Positions 34,742 through 44,743 are shown, numbered from the stretch's first letter. The stretch: 64,000 bases of DNA from Azospirillum sp. TSA2s (GCF_004923315.1 NZ_CP039647.1:310001-374000); one strand, 5' to 3'. Program-made: numbers and translations. The notes: generated by a model from the sequence alone, not told the origin.

Positions 34742-35896
34742 TCACCATGCCTGTTCGTAGAGATCCAAGGCATCCTCGTAGCGGACATCGCGCAGATTGT
34801 TGACCAATAGCCTTTGCACCTTCATGGCGTCGGCGGCTAGCATCGGCAGATCGTCACGCCGAATGCCAACCTGTTCCAGCCGCTGCTCCATCGGCATGGC
34901 GGCGACGAGATCGCGCATGGCGTCGATGAAGGCCGCTGCCGCCCCGGCCGGCGTGGCGAAGGAGCGGCCGGGCAGGACCGCCGGGGCGAGTTCGGCATAA
35001 AGACCCTCCGCGGCCGGTCGATTGAATTCCAGCACCGGCCCGAGCATCAGCGCATTGCTCAGTCCGTGCGGCACGTGGAAATGGCCCCCCAGCGGATAGG
35101 CCAGGGCGTGGACCGCCCCGACGGGCGCGTTGGCGAAGGCGATGCCAGCGAGCAGCGAGCCTTGGAGCATCACCGCGCGGGCGGCGACGTCGCGCCCGTC
35201 CGCGATGACGGCGCGGATGTTGCCACCCAGCAGGCCCAGCGCCCGCAGCGCGAGGCTGTCGGACAGCGGGTTCTTCTTGTGGCGGGTGGTGTAGGCCTCT
35301 ATGGCGTGGACCATCGCGTCGATGCCGGTCATCGCGGTGACCCGCGGCGGCAGCCCCAGCGTCAGATTGGCGTCGAGCACCGCCAGGTCGGGATAGAGAA
35401 GACTGGAAACCACCCCCTTCTTCTCGCTGGCCGGCGTGGTGACGATGGCGATCGGCGTCACCTCCGATCCCGTGCCGGCGGTGGTCGGTACCTGGATCAG
35501 CGGCAGGCGCGGCCCCTTGGCGAGGCCGATGCCGTAGATGTCCGGCAGCTCCTGCGACGTGCCGGCCAGCAGGGCGACCAGCTTGGCGGTGTCGAGCGAG
35601 CTGCCGCCGCCGAAGCCGATCACCCCGTCGGCCCCGGCGTCGCGTGCCGCCCGCACCGCCAGCGCGACCGACTCTTCCGGCGGGTCGGCCAGCACGTCGG
35701 AAAACAGGGCGCAGGCCGTGCCGGCGGCCTTGAAGCCGGCCTCGACCGGCTCCAGCAACCCGGCCGCCACCAGACCAGGGTCGGTGACGATCAGCGCGCG
35801 GCGGATGCCCAGTTCCTTGGTCATCCCGCCCAAACGGGCCGCCCCCCCCACCTCGCACACCAGCTTCGGCGTGGTTTCGAACACGAAGTCCATCAT
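34742..35896 (-). CDS. iron-containing alcohol dehydrogenase
   Basis: 384 aa in the Fe-ADH (group III) fold. The start giving MMDFVFETTPKLVCEVGG is preceded by GAGGACC. NAD-binding GFGGGSSLDTAK, VPTTAGTGSEVTPIAI, and the metal site in DAMVHAIEAYTT, AYPLGGHFHVPHGLSNALMLGPV (His ligands) are visible. It probably interconverts an alcohol and an aldehyde or ketone feeding the acyl-CoA pathway. It is the last gene of the minus-strand operon, 10 bases after the thioesterase. Confidence 0.92.
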   Translation of the reverse strand: MMDFVFETTPKLVCEVGGAARLGGMTKELGIRRALIVTDPGLVAAGLLEPVEAGFKAAGTACALFSDVLADPPEESVALAVRAARDAGADGVIGFGGGSSLDTAKLVALLAGTSQELPDIYGIGLAKGPRLPLIQVPTTAGTGSEVTPIAIVTTPASEKKGVVSSLLYPDLAVLDANLTLGLPPRVTAMTGIDAMVHAIEAYTTRHKKNPLSDSLALRALGLLGGNIRAVIADGRDVAARAVMLQGSLLAGIAFANAPVGAVHALAYPLGGHFHVPHGLSNALMLGPVLEFNRPAAEGLYAELAPAVLPGRSFATPAGAAAAFIDAMRDLVAAMPMEQRLEQVGIRRDDLPMLAADAMKVQRLLVNNLRDVRYEDALDLYEQAW

Positions 35897-35906
35897 GTCT
35901 CGGTCC

Positions 35907-36368
35907 TCACTGGATTGGGGGGCAGTCGGTTTCGGCCGGCGTGACCAGCCGCCCGAGCACCATGCGGAGTTTCTCCGGCAGCGCCGCCGGGCGGCGCGTC
36001 TCGCGATCGACATAGACATGCACGAAATGCCCGCAGGCCGCCGGGGTGGGGTCGTCGTTGCGGAAAAGCCCGACCTCGTAGCGGACGCTGCTGGTGCCCA
36101 GCCGCGCCACGCGAAGCCCGGCCTCGACCCGGTCGGGGAAGCTGACCGGTGCGTAATAGCTGCAGCCGGTGTCTACTACTAGTCCGATCACCGGGCTGCT
36201 TTCGATGTCGAGCGCGCCGTTCTCGATCAGGTACTGGTTCACCACCGTGTCGAAGTAGCTGTAATAGACCACATTGTTGACGTGGCCGTAGGCGTCGTTG
36301 TCCATCCACCGGGTCGGGACGATCTGGAAGTGGGGGTAGGAGGCGCGGGTGTCGTGCTTGCGGTCCAT
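35907..36368 (-). CDS. hotdog-fold acyl-CoA thioesterase
   Basis: 153 aa, 4-hydroxybenzoyl-CoA thioesterase/YbgC-like. ATG at 36368 after GGGAGGAACCCAA. The catalytic motif is RWMDNDAYGHVNNVVYYSYFD, with the Asp/Asn-His cluster of this hotdog clan. It likely hydrolyses a pathway acyl-CoA to recover CoA, acting as a relief valve or as the terminal step. Same operon as the thiolase. Confidence 0.88.
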   Translation of the reverse strand: MDRKHDTRASYPHFQIVPTRWMDNDAYGHVNNVVYYSYFDTVVNQYLIENGALDIESSPVIGLVVDTGCSYYAPVSFPDRVEAGLRVARLGTSSVRYEVGLFRNDDPTPAACGHFVHVYVDRETRRPAALPEKLRMVLGRLVTPAETDCPPIQ

Positions 36369-36405
36369 TTGGGTTCCTCCCTGTATCGGGCTGTGCTTTG
36401 GAGAT

Positions 36406-37608
36406 TCAGGCGACTTCGAACAGGCCGGCGGCGCCCATGCCGCCACCGACGCACATGGTGACGACGACATGGCGCACACCCCGGCGCTTTCCCTCGATCA
36501 GGGCGTGGCCGACCAGACGGGCGCCCGACATTCCATAAGGATGGCCGATGGCGATGGCCCCGCCATTGACGTTCAGTCGCTCGTCGGGGATAGCGAGCCG
36601 GTCGCGGCAGTGGATCACCTGCGCGGCGAAGGCCTCGTTCAGCTCCCACAGCCCGATGTCGTCGACGGTCAGTCCATGCCGCTTCAGCAGCTTTGGCACC
36701 GCGAAGACCGGGCCGATCCCCATTTCGTCCGGGTCGCAGCCGGCGACCGCGATGCCCCGGTAGGTACCGAGCGCCTGCAAACCCCGCCGTTCGGCCTCCG
36801 CTGACTCCATCAGCACGCAGGCCGACGCCCCGTCCGACAGTTGCGAGGCGTTGCCGGCGGTGACGAAGCGTCCTTCCCGGATCTGCTGGCCGTCGCGGAA
36901 CACCGGCTTCAGCGCCGACAGCCCGGCCAGCGTGGTGTCCGGCCGGTTGCTCTCGTCACGGTCCAGCGTGACCGTATGACGGGTGGTCTCGCCGGTCGCC
37001 TTGTCGAAACGGGTCATGGTGGTGGTGAGCGGCACGATCTCCGCGTCGAAGCGCCCGGCATCCTGCGCCTTGGCGGTGCGGGCCTGGGAGCGGGCGGCGT
37101 AGGCGTCCTGCGCCTCGCGCGGCACGCCGTAGCGCGCCGCCACGATCTCCGCCGTCTCGATCATCGCCATGTAGACGTCGGGGCGGTGCTCGACCAGCCA
37201 GGGATCGCGCCAGCGCTCGACGTTCATACGGTCGGTCTGCACCAGCGACAGCGATTCCAGCCCGCCGCCGACCGCCACGGTCATGCCGTCGGCGACGATC
37301 TGCTTGGCGGCGATGGCGATGGCCATCAGGCCGGAGGCGCATTGCCGGTCCACCGACTGCGCCGCCACCGAGGTGGGCAGTCCGGCGCGCAGCGCGCATT
37401 GCCGGGCCATGTTCATGTGGGTGGCGCCCTGCTGCAGCGCCGCCCCCATCACCACGTCGTCGATTTCGGCGGGATCGATCCCGGCGCGGGTGACGGCATG
37501 GGCGATGGCGTGCCCGCCCAGCGCCTGCGCCTGGGTGTCGTTGAAGGCGCCGCGGTAGGCCTTGCCGATGGCCGTGCGGGCGGTCGATACGATGACGGCT
37601 TCTCTCAC
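36406..37608 (-). CDS. acetyl-CoA C-acyltransferase (thiolase)
   Basis: 400 aa, standard length. Nucleophile Cys90 in [13 protein letters not shown]; the general-base motifs [27 protein letters not shown] (His) and [14 protein letters not shown] (second Cys) are all present. In this operon it should cleave a 3-ketoacyl-CoA to acetyl-CoA (or propionyl-CoA) plus a shortened acyl-Co[15 protein letters not shown] resembles the degradative thiolase branch. Confidence 0.94.
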   Translation of the reverse strand: MREAVIVSTARTAIGKAYRGAFNDTQAQALGGHAIAHAVTRAGIDPAEIDDVVMGAALQQGATHMNMARQCALRAGLPTSVAAQSVDRQCASGLMAIAIAAKQIVADGMTVAVGGGLESLSLVQTDRMNVERWRDPWLVEHRPDVYMAMIETAEIVAARYGVPREAQDAYAARSQARTAKAQDAGRFDAEIVPLTTTMTRFDKATGETTRHTVTLDRDESNRPDTTLAGLSALKPVFRDGQQIREGRFVTAGNASQLSDGASACVLMESAEAERRGLQALGTYRGIAVAGCDPDEMGIGPVFAVPKLLKRHGLTVDDIGLWELNEAFAAQVIHCRDRLAIPDERLNVNGGAIAIGHPYGMSGARLVGHALIEGKRRGVRHVVVTMCVGGGMGAAGLFEVA

Positions 37609-37648
37609 CGGTCTTCACCTTGTTTCAGCGGGGTCTCGGCTGGCCGGC

Positions 37649-38584
37649 TCAGCCGGCGGCGTCCGCGGCGCGCTTCAGGATGCGGTCGACATGGCTCAGG
37701 CCGGCGTCGATCTCGTGCTGGCGGTCGAGCGAGGCGATCTCGGCGAAGCGGGCGGCCACGGCCTCCAGCGTCCGCTCGCCCTCGGGCAGGAAGACGCCGT
37801 CCGATTCGACGATGGCGAGCCGGGCATAGGTGCCGGCGCCGGCGAGGATCACCGTGCGGCTGGGCGCCCGCTCCGACACCAGGAACAGCGCCGCCGGGGT
37901 TACGAAATCCGGGTTCAGCCGGGCCAGCGCCGTCTCGTCTAGGATGTCGGAGGTCATGCGGGTCGCCGCCGTCGGGGCGACCGCGTTGACGTGGATGCCG
38001 TTGCGGATGCCCTCCAGATGCAGGACGTTCATCAGCCCGACCAGACCGGCCTTCGCGGCGCCGTAGTTCGACTGGCCGAAATTGCCGTAGACGCCGGAGG
38101 TGGAGGTCGTCATCAGGACGCGGCCATAGCCCTGCGCCCGCATGATCGGCCACACCGCATGGGTGACGTTGGCCGCCCCCATCAGATGCACGTCGACGAC
38201 CGAGCGGAAATCCTCCAGCTCCATCTTGGCGAAGCTCTTGTCGCGCAGGATGCCGGCGTTGTTGATCAGCACGTCGATGCGGTCCCACATGCCGTGGGCG
38301 CGCTCAACCATGGCGGCAACCTGCGCCAGGTCGGTGACGTTCGCGCCGTCGGCGATGGCCTCGCCGCCGCGGCTGCGGATCTCCTCGACGACGGTCTCGG
38401 CGGCATCGGAAGCGCCGCGGCCGTCGCGCCCGCCACCCAGGTCGTTGACCACGACCCTGGCGCCGCGCGCCGCCAGTTCCAGCGCATAGCCGCGCCCCAG
38501 GCCGTTCCCCGCCCCGGTGACGATGGCGACCCGCCCGTCGAAGCGGATGCCGTCAGCCCCGATACCGTCCGATTGAATGCTCAT
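37649..38584 (-). CDS. SDR 3-hydroxyacyl-CoA dehydrogenase-like protein
   Basis: 311-aa SDR of the type seen in peroxisomal multifunctional enzyme 2: RFDGRVAIVTGAGNGLGRGY (TGxxNGxG), VVVNDLGGGRDGRG, INNAGILRDKSF, Ser in TSTSGVYGNFGQ and the YxxxK pair in SNYGAAKAGLVGLMN. These enzymes oxidise (3R)-hydroxyacyl-CoA, which fits the MaoC hydratase encoded immediately upstream with a four-base ATGA overlap. Confidence 0.88.
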   Translation of the reverse strand: MSIQSDGIGADGIRFDGRVAIVTGAGNGLGRGYALELAARGARVVVNDLGGGRDGRGASDAAETVVEEIRSRGGEAIADGANVTDLAQVAAMVERAHGMWDRIDVLINNAGILRDKSFAKMELEDFRSVVDVHLMGAANVTHAVWPIMRAQGYGRVLMTTSTSGVYGNFGQSNYGAAKAGLVGLMNVLHLEGIRNGIHVNAVAPTAATRMTSDILDETALARLNPDFVTPAALFLVSERAPSRTVILAGAGTYARLAIVESDGVFLPEGERTLEAVAARFAEIASLDRQHEIDAGLSHVDRILKRAADAAG

Positions 38585-39063
38585 GCTAAGTTCACCTGTT
38601 CTTTCAAAAGGGTCAGGATGATCCAGTCGGCCGCCAGCGCCGGCCTGCCGCCGCCCTCGATCTCCACCGTCACCGCATAGCGCGCGGCCAGTTCCCGATC
38701 AGACCGGCGGGTGACCTCGCTCAGCACGAAGCGGGCGCGGACCCGCGCGCCGGATCGAACCGGGGCGGGGAAGCGGACGCGGTCGAAGCCGTAATTGATG
38801 ACCATCGCCTCTCCGGCGATCGTCGGCAGTACGCCCTTTCCCATCGCCGTCAGCAGCGACAGCGACAGGAAGCCGTGGGCGATGGTGCTGCCGAAGGGCG
38901 TGTCGCGGCTTGCCCGCTCGGGATCGACATGGATGAACTGGTGGTCGTCGATGGCGTCGGCGAAGGCGTCGATGCGCCGCTGATCGATCTCGAACCAGCG
39001 CGACACACCGATCTCGCCGCCGACACGCCGCTCCAGATCCTCGGCGGGAATGGGTTCGTTCAT
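38581..39063 (-). CDS. MaoC-family (R)-specific enoyl-CoA hydratase
   Basis: 160 aa; start MNEPIPAEDLERRVGGEIGV chosen to give the usual family length. The hydratase-2 motif is AFADAIDDHQFIHVDPERA with Asp and His of the catalytic dyad, and FGSTIAHGFLSLSLL follows. It probably hydrates a 2-enoyl-CoA to the (R)-3-hydroxy form for the adjacent SDR. It is the first gene of the operon and faces the TetR regulator gene. Confidence 0.92.
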   Translation of the reverse strand: MNEPIPAEDLERRVGGEIGVSRWFEIDQRRIDAFADAIDDHQFIHVDPERASRDTPFGSTIAHGFLSLSLLTAMGKGVLPTIAGEAMVINYGFDRVRFPAPVRSGARVRARFVLSEVTRRSDRELAARYAVTVEIEGGGRPALAADWIILTLLKEQVNLA

Positions 39064-39168
39064 TGGGCGTGTTCCCGTCCTTGTTTGGGCCATGTTCGGG
39101 TGGGCCACATGCGTGTGGCCTTCGGTTGGGTGCGCTTGCCGCAAAGTTTGCTTGCATCACGCAGGGAG

Positions 39169-39187
39169 AACCTACCAAGTAGTATGT
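39169..39187. promoter_or_regulatory. candidate TetR operator, site 1
   Basis: AACCTACCAAGTAGTATGT, an imperfect inverted repeat (ACCTAC...GTAG/GTATGT), between the MaoC operon and the tetR gene. Its reverse complement begins acatact like the palindrome at 41792-41811. Confidence 0.5.
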
Positions 39188-39337
39188 GAGTGAGCCCGCT
39201 CTGTCCAGGCAGAAATGTTGCCTGTGGGATGGATTGGTCCTAGCTTCACCTGACCGGCCCCCGCCGGGGTGCCGCGAAGGGATGATGCGGGCGGAACGGA
39301 TTGATCGCCGACGAAATTATCGAGTTGGAACTGGACG

Positions 39338-39979
39338 ATGAGCAGTGAAAAGAGCCAGCTGTCACCCCGCATCGACAAGACCGGGAACATCGATATCCTG
39401 ACCGCCGCCGCCGAATGCTTCATGGAGCAGGGCTATCACGCGACGAGCATCGATGACGTGGCGCGGCGTCTGGGTGCTACGAAGGGTCGCATCTACCATT
39501 ACTACCGCTCGAAGACGGAGCTGTTCTTCGACGTCCATCGCGAGGGGATGCGGCGCAACTTCGAGGCCGTCACCCCGGTGATGAAGGGGCCGGAGCCAGC
39601 GGCGAAGCGCCTCAGCGCCATGTTCCGCCAGCACGCCCTGTCGATGATGGAGAATCTCGCCCTGGAGGCGGTGGTGGTGCAGGGTGTCGAGATGCACCGT
39701 TTCGGCGCTACGACGCCCGAGCAGCGCCGCACGCTGGCCGAGCTGATGACCGTGCGCAACGACTTCGAGAGCCTGTTCAAGCGGATCACCTACGAGGGGG
39801 TCGAGGACGGCTCGATCCGCACCAGCGACGTGTCGGTGGCGGTCAAGGTGGCGCTGGGCGCCATCAACTGGCTGTCGATCTGGTACCGCCCCCGCCCCGC
39901 CGAGACCCGTGACGACCGCGAGATCCTCGCCGATAAGATCGTGGATTCGATCATGCAGGGGCTGAACGCGCCAGGATGA
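39338..39979 (+). CDS. TetR/AcrR-family regulator
   Basis: 213 aa. N-terminal helix-turn-helix at about 20-65 (DILTAAAECFMEQGYHATSIDDVARRLGATKGRIYHYYRSKTELFFDV), then a helical ligand domain (AMFRQHALSMMENLALEAVVVQG). It lies between two pathway operons transcribed away from or toward it and divergent from the MaoC operon. TetR regulators in such clusters are usually released by an acyl-CoA of the pathway. Similar palindromes at both operon promoters support one regulator for both. Confidence 0.92.
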   Translation: MSSEKSQLSPRIDKTGNIDILTAAAECFMEQGYHATSIDDVARRLGATKGRIYHYYRSKTELFFDVHREGMRRNFEAVTPVMKGPEPAAKRLSAMFRQHALSMMENLALEAVVVQGVEMHRFGATTPEQRRTLAELMTVRNDFESLFKRITYEGVEDGSIRTSDVSVAVKVALGAINWLSIWYRPRPAETRDDREILADKIVDSIMQGLNAPG

Positions 39980-39986
39980 AGGAAAA

Positions 39987-40011
39987 CCCCTCTTCCGTCG
40001 CGGGAGAGGGG
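39987..40011. terminator. bidirectional intrinsic terminator (tetR / acyl-CoA ligase)
   Basis: CCCCTCTTCCG tcg CGGGAGAGGGG between convergent genes. The minus strand continues with TTTTCC, giving a standard intrinsic terminator for the ligase gene; one G-T pair in the stem. Confidence 0.75.
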
Positions 40012-40050
40012 CTCGGCCACCGTTGAACGCTCACTGCATCGGGTCGCCTC

Positions 40051-41685
40051 TCAGACGAGCCTTTCACGCTTGAGGCGGATGCCCGCGGCCTCGCGGTCCC
40101 AGCAATCCTCGGTCAGGCCGTCGGCGCGCAACATGTGCTTCTGGAGCTTGCCGCTTGCCGTCTTGGGCAGCTCCTCCACCACGCGGACATAGCGCGGGAC
40201 CATGTAGTGCGCCACCCTCGCGGCCAGGAAGCCGATCAGTTCGGCCGGGTCGATCGCGGCGCCGGGGATCGGGGCGACGACTGCCAGCACCTCATCCTCG
40301 CCGACGTCGCTGGGCACGGCGACGGTCACCGCCTCGCGCACCGCCGGATGGGCGCAGATCTCCGCCTCCAGCTCGAAGGAGGAGATGTTCTCGCCGCGGC
40401 GGCGGATGACGTCCTTCAGACGGTCGACGAAGAAGAAGCGCCCGTCCGCCTCCATGCGGAAGGCGTCACCTGTGTGGAACCAGCCATTGCGCATGGACGC
40501 CAGCGTCGCCTCCGGGTTGCGGTAATAGCCGGAGCCGAGCGCCCAGGGCCGGTGTGTGCGGATGATCAGCTCGCCGATGGTGCCCGGCGGCAGCTCGGCG
40601 TCGTTGCCGTCGACCACGCGCAGCTCGAAGCTGGGGCGCGCACGGCCGCACAGGCCCGGCACCATCCCGTCCGGTCCGGCGGTCCGCGGGCCGGCCGTCA
40701 GGGGGCTGGCGATCTCGGTCATGTTGTAGACCGTGTGGAGTTCGACGCCGAAGCGCTCGCCGAATCGGGGCGAGTCCTCGCCGAAGGGGACGATGAAGAC
40801 CTTCTTGAGGGTATGGTCGCGGTCCCGCGCGTCCGGCGGCGCCTTCATCAGGAAATTCGCCATGATGCCCAGAAGCAGGACCACCGTGCTGCCGGTGTCG
40901 CGGATCGAGTCCCAGAAGTCCGGCGTCCGGAACTCCGGAACCATCGCTATGGACCCGCCCTTGCCCAGCATGCAGTAGACGTAAAGCGTGCTGCCGCAAT
41001 GGAAAATCGGCCCGCAAATCATGCAGCGGTCGTCTGCTGTGATGCTGTCGAAGGCATCCGGCCCCATCGTGTAGATCTGCACGTAGGAGGTCACGACCCC
41101 CTTGGCCGCCCCGGTGGTGCCCGACGAATACATGATCGCATGGGGGTCCCAGGGCTGGATCGGCCGGTCGAGTGGCAGGCTGAGATCGGCATCGGCCGGT
41201 GCATCTACCAGCGGCGCGACGGAGACGCCGGGCAGCGCGGGCGGGTCCGCATCCACCGTGCCGACGGTCAGGATCTTGACCAGAGGCCCGCGCTCGATCT
41301 CCGCCAGACGGCCGATCAGGGCAGCATGGGCAATGAGGATCGTGGCGCCGGCATTGTCCAGCATATGCTCCAGCGGACGCCCGCGGCTTGCGGTGTTGAG
41401 CGGCACATAGACCGCGCCGAGATAATTGATGGCGAACCACGCGGTCAGCAGATCCGGCCCGTTTGCCATCCAGCACAGCACATGGTCACCCTGGCGGACA
41501 CCCTGCGCCCGCAAGGCCCCGGCGCGGCGGCGGACACGCTCCAGCGTCTCGCGGTAGCTCCAGCTTTCGCCCCGCCAGAAGGCGACGAACACCGCGTCGG
41601 GCTGCCGCGCGGCCTGCCCTTCCAGAAGATTGCGCAGCACGCACTCGTCCGCCGTGGGGATCCGCGCCCAATCATCGCCGTGCAT
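40051..41685 (-). CDS. acyl-CoA synthetase (AMP-forming ligase)
   Basis: 544 aa from the ATG at 41685, preceded by AGGGAGGG. ANL-superfamily motifs: A3 IMYSSGTTGAAKGVV, A5 YNMTEIASPL, A7 GWFHTGDAFRMEADGRFFFVDRLKD, A8 IRRRGENISSFELEAEI and the C-terminal A10 Lys in LPKTASGKLQKHML. It should adenylate a carboxylic acid and form its CoA thioester, the entry step for the beta-oxidation-type genes on both sides. It faces the enoyl-CoA hydratase/Liv operon across a palindromic spacer. Confidence 0.94.
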   Translation of the reverse strand: MHGDDWARIPTADECVLRNLLEGQAARQPDAVFVAFWRGESWSYRETLERVRRRAGALRAQGVRQGDHVLCWMANGPDLLTAWFAINYLGAVYVPLNTASRGRPLEHMLDNAGATILIAHAALIGRLAEIERGPLVKILTVGTVDADPPALPGVSVAPLVDAPADADLSLPLDRPIQPWDPHAIMYSSGTTGAAKGVVTSYVQIYTMGPDAFDSITADDRCMICGPIFHCGSTLYVYCMLGKGGSIAMVPEFRTPDFWDSIRDTGSTVVLLLGIMANFLMKAPPDARDRDHTLKKVFIVPFGEDSPRFGERFGVELHTVYNMTEIASPLTAGPRTAGPDGMVPGLCGRARPSFELRVVDGNDAELPPGTIGELIIRTHRPWALGSGYYRNPEATLASMRNGWFHTGDAFRMEADGRFFFVDRLKDVIRRRGENISSFELEAEICAHPAVREAVTVAVPSDVGEDEVLAVVAPIPGAAIDPAELIGFLAARVAHYMVPRYVRVVEELPKTASGKLQKHMLRADGLTEDCWDREAAGIRLKRERLV

Positions 41686-41791
41686 CGCCGAAAACCCTCC
41701 CTGTTCTTTCCAATCCCTGTCCGGACCACGGGCCTCGCGCCCGTGTTGGCGACTGTCGTTCATATGTTTGCACCACCAATCAAAAGATTGC

Positions 41792-41811
41792 AACATACTC
41801 AGTAGAATGTT
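41792..41811. promoter_or_regulatory. candidate TetR operator, site 2
   Basis: AACATACTCAGTAGAATGTT, an inverted repeat matching at 8 of 10 arm positions, in the 192-bp divergent spacer between the acyl-CoA ligase and the hydratase/Liv operon. Similar to the repeat at 39169-39187. Confidence 0.6.
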
Positions 41812-41877
41812 AGGGAGTTGACGCCAGCAAGAACGGCACGCCGCGCTGGCGGAGCCTGGTGGGGAGGAAAAAGCGGA

Positions 41878-42621
41878 ATGAGCCTTGTTTCGATCGAGCA
41901 TGCGGACGGGGTGGCGCTTGTCCGCTACGACCGGGGCGGGCGGGCCAACGCCCTGAACGCGGCAGCGATGGAGAGGCTGACCGATGTCGCCCACCGCCTG
42001 CGCGCCGACACCAGCGTTCGGGCGGTGGTGCTGACGGGTACCGGCACGGTGTTTTCCGGCGGCATTGACCTGTCAGATCCACTGCTCTGGCCTACCGGCG
42101 CGGATGTCCTGGAGCAGCACGCCGCGGTCGAGCGCGGACGTGCCCTGTGCGACGCCTGGGCGGCGCTTCCCCAGCTCACCATCGCCGCCGTGGAGGGACC
42201 GGCGGTCGGCGGCGGCGGCGTGCTGGCGCTGGCGCTGGATCTGCGGGTCTTCGGGCGGGACGCGCATCTGCGGCTGCCGGAGGCGCGGCTCGGCTTCAAC
42301 CTCGCCTGGGGCGGACTGCCGCGTCTGGTTTCGCTGGTCGGTCCGGCCCGGGCCAAGCGGCTGCTGTTCACCGACCTGCGGGTCGATCCGGCGCTGGCGC
42401 TTGATTGGGGTCTGGCCGACCTCGTCGCGGCGGATGGCGCCGCGGTCGACGAAAGCCTGCGGCTGGCGGGCGAGGCGGCGGCGGTCCCGCCGCTGGCCCT
42501 GCGCATGACCAAGCGCGCCATTGACGCCCAGGCCGACCAGACGCGGCTGGCCCATGGCGACAGCGACCAGTTCCTGCTCGGCCGCCTGCTGCGCGACGCC
42601 GCGGCGACGGCCAAAACCTGA
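41878..42621 (+). CDS. enoyl-CoA hydratase/isomerase family protein
   Basis: 247-aa crotonase-fold protein. ATG at 41878 follows GGGGAGGAAAAAGC. Oxyanion-hole motifs TVFSGGIDLS and EGPAVGGGGVLALALDLRVF are present, and the first crotonase Glu is kept in LPEARLGFN. The second Glu position (AKRLLFTDLRV) lacks an acid, so the reaction may be isomerisation or C-C/thioester cleavage and not simple hydration. It leads the operon that continues with the Liv-type importer. Confidence 0.88.
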   Translation: MSLVSIEHADGVALVRYDRGGRANALNAAAMERLTDVAHRLRADTSVRAVVLTGTGTVFSGGIDLSDPLLWPTGADVLEQHAAVERGRALCDAWAALPQLTIAAVEGPAVGGGGVLALALDLRVFGRDAHLRLPEARLGFNLAWGGLPRLVSLVGPARAKRLLFTDLRVDPALALDWGLADLVAADGAAVDESLRLAGEAAAVPPLALRMTKRAIDAQADQTRLAHGDSDQFLLGRLLRDAAATAKT

Positions 42622-42661
42622 GACCACTCTTCAAATCAATCAGAATAGGGAGGACGAACGC

Positions 42662-43900
42662 ATGACGACGCTCAATACCGCTCTGCTCGCGAGTATGGCC
42701 GCCTTCGCTTTCACCGGCGCACTGCCTGTCGCCTTTGCCGGCACGGCGCATGCGCAGATCTCCGACAATGTGGTGAAGATCGCCGTGCTCGACGACATGA
42801 CCGGCATCTACGCCGACCTCGCCGGGCGCGGCTCGGTGGTCGCCGCGCAGATGGCGGTGGACGATTTCGGCGGCAAGGTCAAGGGCGCGCCTGTCCAGGT
42901 CGTCTTCGCCGACCACCAGAACAAGGCCGACATCGCCGCCAGCGTCTCCCGCCAGTGGATCGACCGCGAGCAGGTCGACGTGATCGTCGATGTCGGCAAC
43001 TCCGCTGCGGCGCTCGCGGTGCAGGAGGTGACGCGCGAGACCGGACGGGTTCACCTGAACTCCACCGCAGGCACCACCGAGCTAACCAACGAGAAATGCT
43101 CCCCCACCAGCGTCCACTGGACCTACGACACCTACGCGCTCGCCAACGGTGCCGGCCGCGCCCTGACCCAGCAGGGCAACAAGTCATGGTTCTTCATCAC
43201 CGCCGACTACACCTTCGGCCGCAGCCTTGAAACCAACACGTCTAACGCGGTGAAGAAGGCCGGCGGCGAGGTCCTGGGCACGGTCCGGGCCCCGGTGGCG
43301 ACGCCGGACTTCTCCTCCTTCCTGCTCCAGGCGCAGGCGTCGGGCGCGCAGGTGGTGGCGCTCGCCAATGCCGGCGGCGACTTCGTCAATGCGGTGAAGC
43401 AGGCCAACGAGTTCGGCCTGACCCAGGGTGGCCAGAAGATGGTCGGCATGTTGGTCTTTTTGACCGACATTGACAGTCTCGGCCTCGACGTCACCAAGGG
43501 AATGATCATCACCACCGGCTGGTACTGGGACACCGACGAGCGGACGCGGGAGTTCGCCAAGCGCTTCGGCCAGCGCTTCGAGGGCAGGATGCCGACCATG
43601 GTGCAGGCCGGCGTCTATTCAGCGGTGCTGAACTACCTGAAGGCCATCGACGCCAGCGGCACCGACAAGGGCCTGACCGTGGTCAACCAGCTGAAGACCA
43701 TGCCCATTGAGGACATGTTCGCCCGCAACGGCAAGGTCCGCGCCGACGGCCGCATGGTCCACGACATGCACCTCGTCGAGGTCAATAGCCCGCAAGAGTC
43801 CAAGGGACGCTGGGACTATTACAAGATTCTCAGCACCATCCCCGGCAACGACGCCTTCCTGCCACTGTCCGAAAGCAAGTGCCCCCTCGTCAAGGGCTGA
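42662..43900 (+). CDS. branched-chain amino acid-type ABC substrate-binding protein
   Basis: 412 aa. ATG at 42662 preceded by AGGGAGGACGAACG. Sec signal peptide (MTTLNTALLASMAAFAFTGAL, cleavage after AHA). The mature part is a type I periplasmic-binding fold (VVKIAVLDDMTGIYADLAGRGSVVAAQMAVDDFGG; WFFITADYTFGRSLE). Liv-type proteins of this length next to acyl-CoA ligases commonly bind aromatic or other carboxylic acids rather than leucine; that is the likely role here. Confidence 0.92.
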   Translation: MTTLNTALLASMAAFAFTGALPVAFAGTAHAQISDNVVKIAVLDDMTGIYADLAGRGSVVAAQMAVDDFGGKVKGAPVQVVFADHQNKADIAASVSRQWIDREQVDVIVDVGNSAAALAVQEVTRETGRVHLNSTAGTTELTNEKCSPTSVHWTYDTYALANGAGRALTQQGNKSWFFITADYTFGRSLETNTSNAVKKAGGEVLGTVRAPVATPDFSSFLLQAQASGAQVVALANAGGDFVNAVKQANEFGLTQGGQKMVGMLVFLTDIDSLGLDVTKGMIITTGWYWDTDERTREFAKRFGQRFEGRMPTMVQAGVYSAVLNYLKAIDASGTDKGLTVVNQLKTMPIEDMFARNGKVRADGRMVHDMHLVEVNSPQESKGRWDYYKILSTIPGNDAFLPLSESKCPLVKG

Positions 43901-43995
43901 CGGGCGGGACCAATGGGGATGCTCCGGTCGTCGGTTCCGCCTGGAATCGCCGGCTGGCTGCGCGGCCGACGACTGGCAAGAGGATCGCATCGCCG

Positions 43996-44743
43996 ATGAC
44001 CGACGACATCATCCTGGAAGCGCGCACCCTGACGAAGGAGTTCAAGGGGTTCGTGGCGGTGAAGGAGGTGAACCTTCAGGTTCGCCGCGGCACCATCCAC
44101 GCGCTGATCGGCCCGAACGGCGCCGGCAAGAGCACGGTGTTCAACCTGCTGACCAAGTTCCTCACCCCCACGCGCGGCCAGATCCTCTACAAGGGCCGCG
44201 ACATCACCCGCACCAAGCCGGCCGACATCGCGCTGATGGGGCTGGTCCGCTCCTTCCAGATCTCGGCCGTCTTCCCGCACTTGAGCGTGCTGGAGAATGT
44301 CCGCGTCGCCTTGCAGAGGCCGCTCGGCACCAGCTTCCATTTCTGGAAGTCGGAGTCGTCGCTCTATGACCTGCACGACCGGGCGCTGGAGCTGATCGAG
44401 GCGGTGAACCTCACCCCCTGGGCCGGCCACACCGCCGCCGAGCTGCCCTATGGCCGCAAGCGCGCCCTGGAGATCGCCACCACCCTGGCGCTCGACCCGG
44501 AGGTGATGCTGCTCGACGAGCCGCTGGCCGGCATGGGCCATGAGGACATCGAGGGCACGGCGGCTCTCATCAAGCGCGTCGCCGCCGACCGCACCGTGCT
44601 GATGGTGGAGCACAATCTGTCGGTCGTCGCCCACCTGTCGGACACCATCACCGTTCTGCGCCGCGGCGAGATCCTGGCGGAGGGACCCTACGAGGTCGTC
44701 TCCAAGAACCCGCAGGTGATGGAAGCTTATATGGGGACCGGAC

